From: Helicobacter sp. TUL
GTDB lineage: Bacteria > Campylobacterota > Campylobacteria > Campylobacterales > Helicobacteraceae
Assembly: GCF_002287135.1 (NCBI RefSeq)
Contig: NZ_NESU01000015.1
Location: forward strand, 1 to 47,190
DNA length: 47,190 nucleotides
Reading direction: 5' to 3'
Shown: in pieces, positions 35,670 to 45,214 of the stretch
Layout of the letters: the number at the start of each line of letters is the position of its first letter
How positions within the stretch are numbered: position 1 is the stretch's first letter
Made by a program: the position numbers and the translations under genes
The notes under the pieces: model-generated
Told to the model about the DNA's origin: nothing
Database searches by the model: none
Seen by the model: only the letters and a program-made list of their open reading frames with translations

Positions 35670-36769
35670 TAATTCTTAAACCATGATTTGATTTTGGCAA
35701 AGCATTGATCTAGCGCGCTAAGATGTGGTGCACTCTCGTTTCCAAAACTCTCATGTAATTTTTGAAGCAATTCTTTTTGCTCGGCAGTAAGCTTTTTGGG
35801 ATAGGTAATAGTAATTTGTGCCACAAATTTTCCATATGCAGAGGTATTGAGGATTTTTACTCCTTGATTTTCAAATACAAATTGTGCGCCATCTTTGGCA
35901 TTACTTGGAAGTTTTAGTTCTAACTCGCCGCGTAAGGAAGGGATTTTGATACTTTGACCTAAGAGCACGGAAGTAAAAAACACCGGAACTTCTATGTAGA
36001 TATTTTCACCATCGCGGATAAAGTTCTCATCATCATCAGCGTGAATCTGTAAAAATAAATCGCCCCTTTTGCCATTTTTATCGGCATGTCCTCTACCTTG
36101 TAAGCGGATTCTATTGCCACTATCTACGCCCTCTGGGATTGTAACTTCAAAGCTTTCTTCTTTGTTTTCATAGCCCTTGCCCTTACATGCTGGGCAATTT
36201 TCAACCTTTTTCTCTCCTGTGCCACCACACGCACTACAAGTTTGGGCAAAGGTTACAAAGCCCTGTCGTATATAGGTTTTTCCCTCACCTCTACATGTGC
36301 TACAAGTTTGAAGTTTGCCATCTTTTGCACCTGTGCCATTACATTTTTGGCATGAGACTTTATAAATATTTTTGATTGTTTTTGTGCAACCAAACACTGC
36401 TTCTTTGAAGCTTAGATGAAGCTCTTGGAGTGCGTGTAGATCTTCACCTCTTTTTGTCCGCGTGCTTCCCCCACCAAAAAAGCTCTCAAAAATACTTCCA
36501 AAGCCTTCGAAAATATCACCAAAGCCTTGTGCGCCACCGCTACCATTTAAGCCCTCTTTGCCGTATCGATCATAGATTGCGCGTTTGTTTTCATCGCTAA
36601 GCACTTCATAGGCTTCATTGATAAGCTTAAATCTTTCTTCTGCGTCTTTGTCATCGGGATTTCTATCAGGGTGGTATTTAAGTGCGAGTTTGCGGTAGGA
36701 TTTTTTGATACTTTCTTTATCGCTTGTGCGCGTAACTTCTAGCACTTCATAGTAATCTAGGCTTTCCAT
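35669..36769 (-). CDS. dnaJ: chaperone protein DnaJ
   Basis: DnaJ delivers unfolded proteins to DnaK. I start it at 36769 ([12 protein letters not shown]), preceded by AAGGAG about 13 bases away, giving 366 aa; an upstream in-frame start (36895) would run through recR. Domains are the J-domain with HPD in KYHPDRN, the Gly/Phe linker ([17 protein letters not shown]), four zinc-binding CxxCxGxG repeats ([36 protein letters not shown]) and the C-terminal substrate domain. It is divergent from recR. Confidence 0.96.
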   Translation of the reverse strand: MESLDYYEVLEVTRTSDKESIKKSYRKLALKYHPDRNPDDKDAEERFKLINEAYEVLSDENKRAIYDRYGKEGLNGSGGAQGFGDIFEGFGSIFESFFGGGSTRTKRGEDLHALQELHLSFKEAVFGCTKTIKNIYKVSCQKCNGTGAKDGKLQTCSTCRGEGKTYIRQGFVTFAQTCSACGGTGEKKVENCPACKGKGYENKEESFEVTIPEGVDSGNRIRLQGRGHADKNGKRGDLFLQIHADDDENFIRDGENIYIEVPVFFTSVLLGQSIKIPSLRGELELKLPSNAKDGAQFVFENQGVKILNTSAYGKFVAQITITYPKKLTAEQKELLQKLHESFGNESAPHLSALDQCFAKIKSWFKN

Positions 36770-36772
36770 TGG

Positions 36773-36778
36773 TATAAT
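36773..36778 (+). promoter_or_regulatory. -10-like TATAAT upstream of recR
   Basis: A perfect TATAAT on the plus strand lies 66 bases before the recR ATG, immediately next to the dnaJ start codon, so recR transcription would begin within the dnaJ leader. Confidence 0.4.
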
Positions 36779-36843
36779 ACTCCTTGAAAATAAAACCAAA
36801 AATTGTAGCAAAAGAAAACTAAAAAAGATATGTGGGAGGGAAA

Positions 36844-37434
36844 ATGAATACCTACAAAATGGGGTTGCAGTCTTTTTTTGCACTTGTAGAGGCATTAGAG
36901 CAAATCCCAGCTATTGGCAAAAAAAGTGCACAAAAAATCGCACTCACCCTAAGCACAGAGGATAAGTTTTTGGGACTAAAAGTCGCTCATACGCTTGAAG
37001 AAGCCACACGCAATGTGCGTATCTGTGAGAAATGTCTAGGATTAAGTGAATCTGAAGTCTGTGAGATTTGTTTGGATTCTACGCGGGAGAATGGAGAATT
37101 GTGTATTGTAGCGCACCCAAAGGATATTTTTACGATAGAAGCTATGGGGGAATTTAGGGGTCGATATTTTGTGCTAGATTCAAAGGCACACATGCAAGAT
37201 ATTGATTTTGCACTTTTAGCTGGGCGTATAGAATCTGAAAATATCGTTGAGGTGATTTTTGCACTCTCGCCAACACTTGCAAATGAAGCGATTATGCTTT
37301 TTGTCGAAGATGCATTGCAAAATACCAATCTTAGATTCACAAAAATTGCACAGGGTGTGCCAACAGGGATTGGCTTAGATTCTATTGATCAGCTTTCTTT
37401 GTCTCGGGCTTTGAGCGCGCGAGTAAAAATTTAG
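36844..37434 (+). CDS. recR: recombination mediator protein RecR
   Basis: RecR helps load RecA in the RecF-type pathway. The ~196-aa protein shows [17 protein letters not shown] (helix-hairpin-helix), a C4 zinc finger in [16 protein letters not shown], a Toprim domain ([28 protein letters not shown]) and the ending [27 protein letters not shown]. The start at 36844 follows GGGAGGG. H. pylori, as I recall, also has RecR for recombination repair. Confidence 0.94.
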   Translation: MNTYKMGLQSFFALVEALEQIPAIGKKSAQKIALTLSTEDKFLGLKVAHTLEEATRNVRICEKCLGLSESEVCEICLDSTRENGELCIVAHPKDIFTIEAMGEFRGRYFVLDSKAHMQDIDFALLAGRIESENIVEVIFALSPTLANEAIMLFVEDALQNTNLRFTKIAQGVPTGIGLDSIDQLSLSRALSARVKI

Positions 37435-37467
37435 CAAATTTAAGGCTTATATAAGTCCTAATTTAGG

Positions 37468-37473
37468 TAGAAT
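37468..37473 (+). promoter_or_regulatory. -10 box TAGAAT for cytochrome c553
   Basis: TAGAAT lies 34 bases before the ATG at 37507; AAAAGGAG is the ribosome site. Typical Helicobacter -10 form. Confidence 0.45.
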
Positions 37474-37506
37474 TCTAAGGTCATTTCATCAAAAAAGGAG
37501 ACGAAA

Positions 37507-37806
37507 ATGAAAAAGTTAGTATTGCTTATTGCAGCAGGTTGTGTAAGTATGGCATTGGCAGCTGAAGCACCAGCTACTTTCAAAAAATGCGTAAGTTGCC
37601 ATGGAGCTGATGGTAAAAAAACAAACTTTGGTAATGATGCTATTGCTGGGTTGGATAAAGCTACGATTGTTGAGGATTTGAAAGGTTACAGAGCTAAGAC
37701 ACTTAATCGTCATGGTAAAGCAAACCTTATGAATCCAAATGCAGCTACTCTTACAGATGATCAAATCGAAGAGCTTGCAACTTACATTTCTAGTTTGCCA
37801 AAATAA
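37507..37806 (+). CDS. periplasmic cytochrome c553
   Basis: This 99-aa class I cytochrome c has a signal peptide (MKKLVLLIAAGCVSMALA). The heme site is C28-V-S-C31-H32, and a likely axial Met is in NLMNPNAATL. It would carry electrons from the bc1 complex to cbb3 oxidase in the periplasm. Its own promoter and a strong RBS suggest high expression. The small size is normal. Confidence 0.93.
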   Translation: MKKLVLLIAAGCVSMALAAEAPATFKKCVSCHGADGKKTNFGNDAIAGLDKATIVEDLKGYRAKTLNRHGKANLMNPNAATLTDDQIEELATYISSLPK

Positions 37807-37855
37807 CTCTTTGGGCTAGGGGGATTTCCTCTAGCTTCATACATAGACTTCCTAC

Positions 37856-38896
37856 ATGTCAGAAATTCTTTTAGATTCTCAAGCTTTTTTTCATAATCTC
37901 ACATATATTTCAAAACATCTTCATACGCATTCTACATCTACAAAATTAGCCTTGGTTCTTAAAGACAATGCCTATGGACATGGATTGAGAGAGATTGCGA
38001 GTTTAGCTAGAGAATTTGGTGTGCAAGATGTGTTTGTGAAGACATATGATGAAGCACAGGTTGTGCGAGAGTTTTTTGGCTCTATTACGATTTTATATGG
38101 TGAGCCAAAGGGGGCGTTAGCACCCAATATGGCGATTGCAATTAACAATAAAGAAATTTTGCATTCATTGGCATTTGGAAGCAAGGTTGAATTAAAAGTC
38201 AATACTGGCATGAATCGCAATGGCATTGATCCTAGCGAGTTAGAGGAATACATCACATTAATCACCCAAAATGGCTTAGAGCTTTTTGGTGTATTTACAC
38301 ATAATGGGTATGGCGATGATTTGGGTGATGATTTTAAGATAGGGTGCGAAAACTTTGAAAACATTAAGGTTGCAGTATTGTATATTTGCAAGAAGCTTGG
38401 CATAGAGAAACCACGCTTTCATGGGCTGAATTCTTCTGGCACTTTGCGATCACAGACTATCACAGATGATTTGGTGCGTGTGGGGATTGGCGCATATGGA
38501 TACCTCCAATCAGATGCTACACCCCAAATTGCTCATGCGCTTAAGCCTGTGGCGTCTTTATGGGCAGATAGAATCTCATCTAAAATCTTGCCAAAAGGCG
38601 CAAAAATAGGCTATGGTGGCAAAAGTGTGCTACAAGAAGAGAGTATGGTGAGCACATATGATATTGGATATGGTGATGGATTTCCTCGCATCAATGAACA
38701 CACAAAGCTATATACTGCCTGTGGGAAGAGGATCTTGCCTCGCACTTCTATGGATTGTTTTTCGTGCGTGAGTGATGCACCTAGAATCTGTGTTTTTGAT
38801 AATGTAATGCCCATAGCACAGGCATTTAATACCATTAGCTATGAAGTGCTTACACATCTCTCGCCTTTTATTAAACGCACGATAGTGAGGAAATAA
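37856..38896 (+). CDS. alr: alanine racemase
   Basis: Alr makes D-alanine for peptidoglycan. The 346-aa protein has the PLP lysine K36 (LKDNAYGHG), KVNTGMNRNGI, the substrate-side SSGTL, VRVGIGAYG and the catalytic Tyr loop KIGYGGKSV, followed by GYGDGFPR and SMDCFSC. It overlaps serB by one base (TAATG), suggesting coupling. Confidence 0.94.
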   Translation: MSEILLDSQAFFHNLTYISKHLHTHSTSTKLALVLKDNAYGHGLREIASLAREFGVQDVFVKTYDEAQVVREFFGSITILYGEPKGALAPNMAIAINNKEILHSLAFGSKVELKVNTGMNRNGIDPSELEEYITLITQNGLELFGVFTHNGYGDDLGDDFKIGCENFENIKVAVLYICKKLGIEKPRFHGLNSSGTLRSQTITDDLVRVGIGAYGYLQSDATPQIAHALKPVASLWADRISSKILPKGAKIGYGGKSVLQEESMVSTYDIGYGDGFPRINEHTKLYTACGKRILPRTSMDCFSCVSDAPRICVFDNVMPIAQAFNTISYEVLTHLSPFIKRTIVRK

Positions 38897-39534
38897 TGAA
38901 ATTAGCGGTTTTTGATTTTGATTGTACCTTGATGGATGGTGAAACGATAGATTTTTTGGCAAAAGAATGTGGCGTGGAAGTACAAGTTGCAGCTATCACA
39001 CATAAAGCTATGAGTGGAGAGCTAGATTTTTATGAAAGCCTTAAAAATCGTGTGCATTTGCTTGCTGGATTGACTGAATCTAGGGCGCGAGAAATTTGTG
39101 AGAATCTACCACTTATGTTAGGCGCACAAGAGATTGTGCATTTTTTGCAAAGCCATGGTTATAAAGTGGTGTGTTTTAGTGGTGGTTTTAGTTTTGCCAC
39201 AAGGCATTTTGCAAGAATCTTGGGGCTTGATGGCGAGTTTAGTAATATCTTGCACACAAAGGCTGGTGTTTTAAGCGGTGAAGTTGGCGGCGAGATGATG
39301 TTTGGAGATTCTAAGGGTGTATTGTTAGCAAGGTTGCAGTATTTGCTTGGCGTGAGCGTGCAAGATACACTTTGTGTGGGTGATGGAGCAAATGATGTGA
39401 GTATGTTTGCCCATGCGGATACGCGCGTGGCATTTTGTGCTAAAGAAGTATTAAAACAAGCAGCAAATATTATTATTGAACAAAAGGATTTGCGCGCTAT
39501 CATTCCTTCTTTAGAACAAGCCCATAAGGTGTAG
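38896..39534 (+). CDS. serB: HAD-family phosphoserine phosphatase SerB
   Basis: This 212-aa HAD phosphatase has motif I D7-F-D9-C-T (FDFDCTLMDGETID), motif II SGGF and motif IV GDGANDVSMFAHADTRVAF, which fits the SerB branch that dephosphorylates phosphoserine in serine synthesis. It starts inside the alr stop codon. A perfect inverted repeat overlaps its stop and likely terminates transcription. Confidence 0.9.
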   Translation: MKLAVFDFDCTLMDGETIDFLAKECGVEVQVAAITHKAMSGELDFYESLKNRVHLLAGLTESRAREICENLPLMLGAQEIVHFLQSHGYKVVCFSGGFSFATRHFARILGLDGEFSNILHTKAGVLSGEVGGEMMFGDSKGVLLARLQYLLGVSVQDTLCVGDGANDVSMFAHADTRVAFCAKEVLKQAANIIIEQKDLRAIIPSLEQAHKV

Positions 39535-39559
39535 ATTCTAATTTTAGCTCTAGAATCTA
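39532..39559 (+). terminator. inverted AGATTCT pair forming a hairpin after serB
   Basis: TAGATTCTA and TAGAATCTA form a perfect 9-bp stem with a 10-nt loop that begins at the serB stop codon. It consists of two copies of the overrepresented 7-mer facing each other, as uptake-sequence pairs do at terminators in Neisseria and Haemophilus. No T-run follows. Confidence 0.55.
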
Positions 39560-39593
39560 TGATATATATGCCAAAACCTTAAGGATTGCAAAA

Positions 39594-40361
39594 ATGGAGA
39601 TTGTCCCATATCTGACAAATGATACACATGTGATTACATTTTTGCTTTTACTCTTGCGTTTTAGTGGCATGTTTGCGTTTTTTCCTTTTTTTGATAATCA
39701 AATGATTTCTCCAAGCATTCGTGGAGCGATGATATTTTTTATGGCTGTGTTGTTTTATCCTCTTGCGCATTATGAATTGGGGCAGATTTCTGTCATTGAG
39801 TTAATGATTGCAGGACTTTTTGAGTTGATGTTGGGATTTTTGGCTGGGATTATGTTGCAAATTGTGTTTGCAATGATTAGCTTTAGTGGAGAGCTTATGA
39901 GTTTTTCTATGGGGCTTACTATGGCAAGTGCTTATGATCCTATCAGCGGCTCACAGCGTCCTATTGTAGGGCAGTTACTAAGTGTTTTGGCTCTGCTTAT
40001 TGCATTAAATCTTGATTTTCATCATGTGATTTTGCAGCTTGTTGCTCATAGTCTAGATTCTGTGCCTCTTGGGAGCTTTATTTTTGGCGATAATGGTGTG
40101 GGTTATTATGTGAAAGCATTGAGCAATTTTTTTGTGGTTGGCTTTTCTATGGCATTTCCGATTTTAGCCATTATTTTATTCTCGGATATTATTTTTGGAA
40201 TGATTATGAAAACCCATCCACAATTTAATCTTTTGGCAATTGGTTTTCCGATTAAAATTGCTATTGCATTTGTGGTGCTCATCATCGTGCTGCCTTCTAT
40301 ATATGTGCATTTTAAGCGTGAGATTGAAGAGGCATTGTTTGCTATAGGAAAGATGTTTTAA
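39594..40361 (+). CDS. fliR: flagellar export apparatus protein FliR
   Basis: FliR is part of the flagellar type III secretion gate. The 255-aa, strongly hydrophobic protein has the family outline: RFSGMFAFFPFFDNQMISPSIRGAMIFFMAVL, ELMLGFLAGIMLQIVFAMISFSGELMSFSMGL, and GMIMKTHPQFNLLAIGFPIKI. It is about the usual length. It stands alone from other flagellar genes here, as is common in this phylum; pflA lies at 22639. Confidence 0.93.
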   Translation: MEIVPYLTNDTHVITFLLLLLRFSGMFAFFPFFDNQMISPSIRGAMIFFMAVLFYPLAHYELGQISVIELMIAGLFELMLGFLAGIMLQIVFAMISFSGELMSFSMGLTMASAYDPISGSQRPIVGQLLSVLALLIALNLDFHHVILQLVAHSLDSVPLGSFIFGDNGVGYYVKALSNFFVVGFSMAFPILAIILFSDIIFGMIMKTHPQFNLLAIGFPIKIAIAFVVLIIVLPSIYVHFKREIEEALFAIGKMF

Positions 40362-40418
40362 TAAAAACTTAGCGGTATCTTAGGGTAAAACTTTAAGAGA
40401 TTCTTAGTATTTTTGTAG

Positions 40419-40424
40419 TAGAAT
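40419..40424 (+). promoter_or_regulatory. -10 box TAGAAT for rpoZ
   Basis: TAGAAT lies 32 bases before the rpoZ ATG (40456), in the 94-bp gap after fliR. It would drive rpoZ and probably the spoT-tyrS-NMO-amiA series. Confidence 0.5.
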
Positions 40425-40455
40425 CCCACCCTAATTTTTACACAAGGAATCATCA

Positions 40456-40680
40456 ATGAGAACCGAAGAAATTGCTGCTAAGGCATTAGAGAAACTTGAT
40501 AATGATCGTTATGTTCTTTCAAATTTGCTTTTTGCGCGTATCAAGGAGCTTGGAGCAGGGGCTACACCGCTTGTAGATATGAAAGTTTCTAAACATAAAC
40601 TTGCTGATATTGCAATGCGTGAGATAGCTGAAGGCAAGGTTGTATTTGAGAGTATCGAGCAGATTCCTACAAATAAATAA
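40456..40680 (+). CDS. rpoZ: RNA polymerase omega subunit
   Basis: Omega assists RNA polymerase assembly and in many bacteria forms part of a ppGpp site. The 74-aa sequence (MRTEEIAAKALEKLDNDRYVLSNLLFARIKELGAG, then DMKVSKHKLADIAMREIAEGKV) matches the Campylobacterota form. The stringent-response gene spoT follows 20 bases later, a widespread rpoZ-spoT pairing. Confidence 0.93.
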   Translation: MRTEEIAAKALEKLDNDRYVLSNLLFARIKELGAGATPLVDMKVSKHKLADIAMREIAEGKVVFESIEQIPTNK

Positions 40681-40700
40681 CTTTTTATAAGGCAGATATT

Positions 40701-42848
40701 GTGAGTTTTTTTTCTCGTATAGGAGAGATTGATACCATAGAATCTGCCGCACAAACCTTACAAGAACTTACAAATATTACTCCAACGATTCAAAAAGCTA
40801 TTAGTTGTGCCACACATTATCATCAAGGACAATTTAGAAAAAGTGGCATTCCTTATATCATTCACCCTATGTGCGTGGCGTGCATTGTGGCGTTTTATGG
40901 TGGCGATGAGACAATGGTATGCGCTGCATTGTTGCATGATGCAGTTGAAGATACACAATGTAGTCTTGAATTCGTGCAGGCAGAATTTGGCTGGGATGTA
41001 GCGCATTTAGTCGATGCTTTGACAAAAATTGTAGAGATTCGCAAAGAGGAATTTGGTGGGAGCTATGATAAAAAACTTGTTGCTTCTGCACTTTCTTTCC
41101 GTAAAATGCTCTTAATTTCTATCCAAGACATACGCGCATTTGTCATAAAAATTTGCGATAGAATGCACAATATGCTAACTCTTGATGCCTTGCCTCATTA
41201 TAAACAAGTGCGTATCGCTGAAGAGACGCTTGTCGTGTATGCACCAATTGCACATAGGCTTGGGATTTCTTCATTAAAATCAGAACTTGAGGATCGCTGT
41301 TTTTATTATCTTTTTCCTAAAGAATATGAGCAGATTGATACATATATCAAAACACATTATCAATCTATTAGTCTTAAGCTTAGCTCATTTACAGATTCTG
41401 TGCGCACGCTTTTGCAACGCAATGGCTTTAGCGAGGGTGATTTTGAGATAGAATATCGTATTAAGCGATATTATTCAATTTATCTTAAAATGCAACGCAA
41501 AGGCGTAGCTATCGATGAAATTTTGGATTTATTGGCGGTGCGTATTCTTGTAAAGACTCCATTAGAATGCTATAAGGTATTGGGGATTTTGCACCTTAAC
41601 CTAAAGCCCATTGTTTCTAGGCTTAAGGATTATATTGCAATCCCAAAAGAAAATGGCTATCAAACAATCCATACGACTATTTTTGATAAATCTAGTATTT
41701 TTGAGGTGCAAATTCGCACTTTTGATATGCATAAAACGGCGCAATATGGTATCGCGGCACATTGGAAATATAAAAGTGGTGGGCGTGAACCTAGTCTAAG
41801 TTGGGTGCAAAATCTCCAGCACCAAGAGAGTTCCATCGAGGAATTTTATGAACTTGTCAAAAATGATTTGTATCGCGAAGATCTTGTGGTATTTTCACCC
41901 GCAGGGGATACATATAGTCTGCCTGTTGGTGCATTGGTGTTGGATTTTGCGTATGCTATCCATACAGATGTCGGCAATCGCGCTGTAGGTGCATATGTCA
42001 ATCATCAAAAAGTTTCGCTTTTGCAACCTCTTAAAAATAGTGATATTGTGCGTATCGTGGTCGCAAATGATGATGAGGTGATAAAACCGCGTTGTAGTTG
42101 GATAGATGCGCTTAAAACTTCAAAGGCAAAAAGTCAGCTCAAACTTCAATGTCACGCGCGTCTTAAAGAGGTCGATAGGAGGGCAGCGATAAATATTTTG
42201 GCAACAATGTTTGAGCGCACCCCAAAGGCTATTGAGGAATTTTTGCAGCAACAGAATCTAGATTCTGAAGTGTATAAGGTTATGCGCGATAGAGGCTTTT
42301 TTAAAAATATCAAAAATCATGCTAGAGACTTTTATCAAAAACGCAGGGTATTTTTTGGTCTTTTTAAAAGCAATCGCTTCAAAGTGCGCCAAATCAAGCT
42401 TGATAACATTGTGGCATTTAGTAATTTTGCCATTAGTGAGGCGATTTTTGATTATTGTTGTCATCCAAAATATGGTGATGGAATCTTGGCGATTAAAAAT
42501 GGCACGAAGCTTTATATCCACCATAAGCTTTGTAGCCGCATAGAATCTGATATGGCAAATGGTGTAGATATGGTGTTTGTGCAATGGTTAGAAAATCAAA
42601 AATATAATTACAAGATTCTTGTAGCCCTTGAGGATAAAAAAGGTGCTATTGCAAGATTTTTGACGACTTTAGCAAAGTATCAATGTCGCGTAATTCGCGT
42701 GAATTATGATAGAATGAATAATGAGTTTGCAAGTTTGTGTGAAGTGTATATACAAAGTATCGATAATGATATTAAACCACTCAAAAATGCTATAGAGCAG
42801 CAATATAAAATTATCGAATTTAGTGCACTAAAAGATGCATATTCGTGA
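40701..42848 (+). CDS. spoT: bifunctional (p)ppGpp synthetase/hydrolase
   Basis: This 715-aa RSH enzyme makes and degrades (p)ppGpp. The HD hydrolase (HPMCVACIVAFYGGDETMVCAALLHDAVEDT, KICDRMHNMLTL), RelA/SpoT synthetase (RIKRYYSIYLKM, LAVRILV, RLKDYIAIPKENGYQTIHTTIF), TGS (VVFSPAGDTYSLPVGALVLDFAYAIHTDVG) and a C-terminal ACT domain are all present, so both activities may be intact. The start is GTG (40701) after AAGG, followed at once by a T8 run. It is the only RSH gene expected in this group. Confidence 0.96.
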   Translation: MSFFSRIGEIDTIESAAQTLQELTNITPTIQKAISCATHYHQGQFRKSGIPYIIHPMCVACIVAFYGGDETMVCAALLHDAVEDTQCSLEFVQAEFGWDVAHLVDALTKIVEIRKEEFGGSYDKKLVASALSFRKMLLISIQDIRAFVIKICDRMHNMLTLDALPHYKQVRIAEETLVVYAPIAHRLGISSLKSELEDRCFYYLFPKEYEQIDTYIKTHYQSISLKLSSFTDSVRTLLQRNGFSEGDFEIEYRIKRYYSIYLKMQRKGVAIDEILDLLAVRILVKTPLECYKVLGILHLNLKPIVSRLKDYIAIPKENGYQTIHTTIFDKSSIFEVQIRTFDMHKTAQYGIAAHWKYKSGGREPSLSWVQNLQHQESSIEEFYELVKNDLYREDLVVFSPAGDTYSLPVGALVLDFAYAIHTDVGNRAVGAYVNHQKVSLLQPLKNSDIVRIVVANDDEVIKPRCSWIDALKTSKAKSQLKLQCHARLKEVDRRAAINILATMFERTPKAIEEFLQQQNLDSEVYKVMRDRGFFKNIKNHARDFYQKRRVFFGLFKSNRFKVRQIKLDNIVAFSNFAISEAIFDYCCHPKYGDGILAIKNGTKLYIHHKLCSRIESDMANGVDMVFVQWLENQKYNYKILVALEDKKGAIARFLTTLAKYQCRVIRVNYDRMNNEFASLCEVYIQSIDNDIKPLKNAIEQQYKIIEFSALKDAYS
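42252..42267. repeat. palindromic pair of AGATTCT words in spoT
   Basis: AGAATCT directly abuts AGATTCT, making a 16-bp perfect palindrome with the flanking C and G. It lies in the coding sequence downstream of the TGS domain. Confidence 0.8.
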
Positions 42849-42871
42849 GATTAATATAGGAGATAGAGGCA

Positions 42872-44113
42872 ATGGAGAATTTTGAACAACACTTAGATTC
42901 TTCACAATTAGAAAACTTACATAAGGCAATGCGTGAAATTGAGCGAGGGATTGTCGAGTTTATCGGTGCAGAATATATTCGATCGCTTATTGCGAGATTT
43001 TTTCTCACAGGAGAGAGATTTATTGTAAAAGCAGGATTTGATCCTACTGCACCAGATTTGCATTTAGGGCACACTGTGCTTATCCAAAAACTTGCTACAT
43101 TTCAGCGTTATGGTGGTTTGGTGAAGTTTCTTATTGGGGATTTTACGGCAACAATTGGCGATCCAACAGGCAAAAGCGAAACAAGAAAACCACTTAGTAG
43201 AGAGCAAGTAGAGCAAAATGCACTCACATATAAGGAGCAAGTTTTTAAGATTTTGGATCCCAAATATACACAAGTATGCTTTAATTCCCAATGGATTAGC
43301 AAGCTTGGTGTTGAGGGGCTTATTACTCTTAGTTCGAAATTTTCTGTAGCAAGAATGCTAGAGCGCGATGATTTTACGAAACGATACAAAAATAACCAGC
43401 CCATTTCTATGGTGGAATTTCTCTATCCGCTCTTGCAGGGCTATGATTCTGTGGCATTAGAATGCGATATAGAGCTTGGAGGAAATGACCAAAAGTTTAA
43501 TTTGCTTGTGGGACGCAGTTTGCAGAGAGCATATGGACTTAATAAAGAACAAAGTGTGCTAACCGTACCACTTTTAGAGGGTTTAGATGGCGTGAATAAA
43601 ATGAGTAAATCTCTAGGTAATTACATAGGTGTTACGCAAGATCCAAACACTATGTATGCCAAGGTTCTTAGCATTTCTGATACCTTAATGTGGCGATATT
43701 ATGAACTGCTTTCTGCTAAAAGTCTTGAGGAGATAGCTACACTTAAGGCGCAGGTAGAAAATGGCACACTTCACCCAAAAGCCGCAAAAGAGATTCTTGC
43801 GCTAGAAATTACAGAGCGTTATCACACAAAAGAACTTGCATATAGCGCAAAAGAAGAATTTGATAATGTATTTACCAAAGATGAGATTCCAAGTGATATA
43901 GAAACATTTAGTTTCGAATCTGGAGAGTGGATTTGCAAAATTGCGCTAGATTGTGGGCTTTCTCCCTCTACGTCACAAGCAAGGCGTGATATTAAAGCAG
44001 GTGCGCTAAAATTAAATAAGCAAAAAATAAGCGATGAAAATTTAAAATTAGACAAGGGCGAGTTTATCTTACAAGTTGGCAAAAGGCGTTTTGCTAAAAT
44101 ACTCATCAAATAA
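42872..44113 (+). CDS. tyrS: tyrosyl-tRNA synthetase
   Basis: This class I synthetase (413 aa) charges tRNA-Tyr. It shows the HLGH variant of HIGH ([14 protein letters not shown]), [39 protein letters not shown] and KMSKS (NKMSKSLGN). A C-terminal S4-like domain ([20 protein letters not shown]) binds tRNA. It follows spoT by 23 bases behind AGGAGATAGAGG. Confidence 0.97.
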   Translation: MENFEQHLDSSQLENLHKAMREIERGIVEFIGAEYIRSLIARFFLTGERFIVKAGFDPTAPDLHLGHTVLIQKLATFQRYGGLVKFLIGDFTATIGDPTGKSETRKPLSREQVEQNALTYKEQVFKILDPKYTQVCFNSQWISKLGVEGLITLSSKFSVARMLERDDFTKRYKNNQPISMVEFLYPLLQGYDSVALECDIELGGNDQKFNLLVGRSLQRAYGLNKEQSVLTVPLLEGLDGVNKMSKSLGNYIGVTQDPNTMYAKVLSISDTLMWRYYELLSAKSLEEIATLKAQVENGTLHPKAAKEILALEITERYHTKELAYSAKEEFDNVFTKDEIPSDIETFSFESGEWICKIALDCGLSPSTSQARRDIKAGALKLNKQKISDENLKLDKGEFILQVGKRRFAKILIK

Positions 44114-44125
44114 CTAAGGACTACA

Positions 44126-45214
44126 ATGCAGTTAAAACCTATCAAAATTGGAAAGCACATTATCAAGTATCCTATATTCCAAGGCGGTATGGGCGTGGGT
44201 ATAAGTTGGGATAAATTAGCTGGTAGCGTCTCAAAAGAAGGTGCATTAGGTATCGTAAGTGCTGTGGGCACTGGGTATTATAAACAAATGCACTTTACAC
44301 AAAAGCTTGTGAATCTTAAGCCATTTGAAGCAATTAATTTTTACTCCAAACAAGCGCTCCAAGAGATCATTAAGAATGCTCGAAAGCTTTGTGGAGATAA
44401 TCCACTTGGGGTAAATATTTTGTATGCGATTAATGAATATGGTCGTGTGGTGCGTGATGCGTGTGAAGCTGGAGCAAATATTATCGTTACAGGTGCGGGA
44501 TTGCCCACAAATATGCCTGAATTTACCAAAAATTTCTCTGATGTAGCGCTTGTGCCTATTGTGTCATCGGCTAAGGCATTGCGTATTATTTGTAAGCGTT
44601 GGAAAGATCGTTATGCAAAGATTCCTGATGCTGTGATCGTAGAGGGTCCTTTAAGTGGCGGACATCAAGGCTTTAGCTATGAGGATTGCTTTAAGCCAGA
44701 GTGTCAGCTAGAGGCTATTCTTCCAAAAGTTGTAGATGAGGCAAAACAATGGGGGGATATTCCAGTTATTGCTGCAGGTGGCGTATGGGATAGAAAAGAC
44801 ATTGATACAATGATAAGCCTTGGTGCAAGTGGCGTGCAAATGGGCACGAGATTTTTGGGCTCTTTAGAGTGTGATGCACAAGCATATCGAGATATTATGC
44901 CAAAGATTACTAAAGAGGACATTGTGCTTATCAAATCCCCTGTGGGTTATCCTGCTAGGGCGATTAAAATGGGTGTTTTGGAGCGATTAGAAGAAGGAAA
45001 TGCGCCTAAGATTCGTTGTGTGAGTAATTGTGTTTCACCATGCCATAGAGGGCAAGAGGCTAAAAAAGTGGGATATTGTATCGCAGATTCATTGGGGGCA
45101 GGTCATTTGGGCGATCGTGTAAATGGCTTATATTTTACCGGTGCTAATGGATATAGAATTGAAAAGATTCAGAGTGTGAAAGAAATTATCACAGAGCTTG
45201 TTAGTGATGTGTAA
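44126..45214 (+). CDS. nitronate monooxygenase family flavoprotein
   Basis: This FMN-dependent TIM-barrel enzyme (362 aa) belongs to the nitronate monooxygenase / 2-nitropropane dioxygenase family, which also contains the enoyl-ACP reductase FabK. Key segments are YPIFQGGMGVGISWDKLAGSVS, VNILYA, IIVTGAGLP, the EGPLSGGHQGF motif with the family His, IPVIAAGGVWDRKDI and GASGVQMGTRFLGS for FMN phosphate. A Cys-rich stretch (CVSNCVSPCH) near the C-terminus is notable. The true substrate is not readable. It shares one base with amiA. Confidence 0.87.
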   Translation: MQLKPIKIGKHIIKYPIFQGGMGVGISWDKLAGSVSKEGALGIVSAVGTGYYKQMHFTQKLVNLKPFEAINFYSKQALQEIIKNARKLCGDNPLGVNILYAINEYGRVVRDACEAGANIIVTGAGLPTNMPEFTKNFSDVALVPIVSSAKALRIICKRWKDRYAKIPDAVIVEGPLSGGHQGFSYEDCFKPECQLEAILPKVVDEAKQWGDIPVIAAGGVWDRKDIDTMISLGASGVQMGTRFLGSLECDAQAYRDIMPKITKEDIVLIKSPVGYPARAIKMGVLERLEEGNAPKIRCVSNCVSPCHRGQEAKKVGYCIADSLGAGHLGDRVNGLYFTGANGYRIEKIQSVKEIITELVSDV

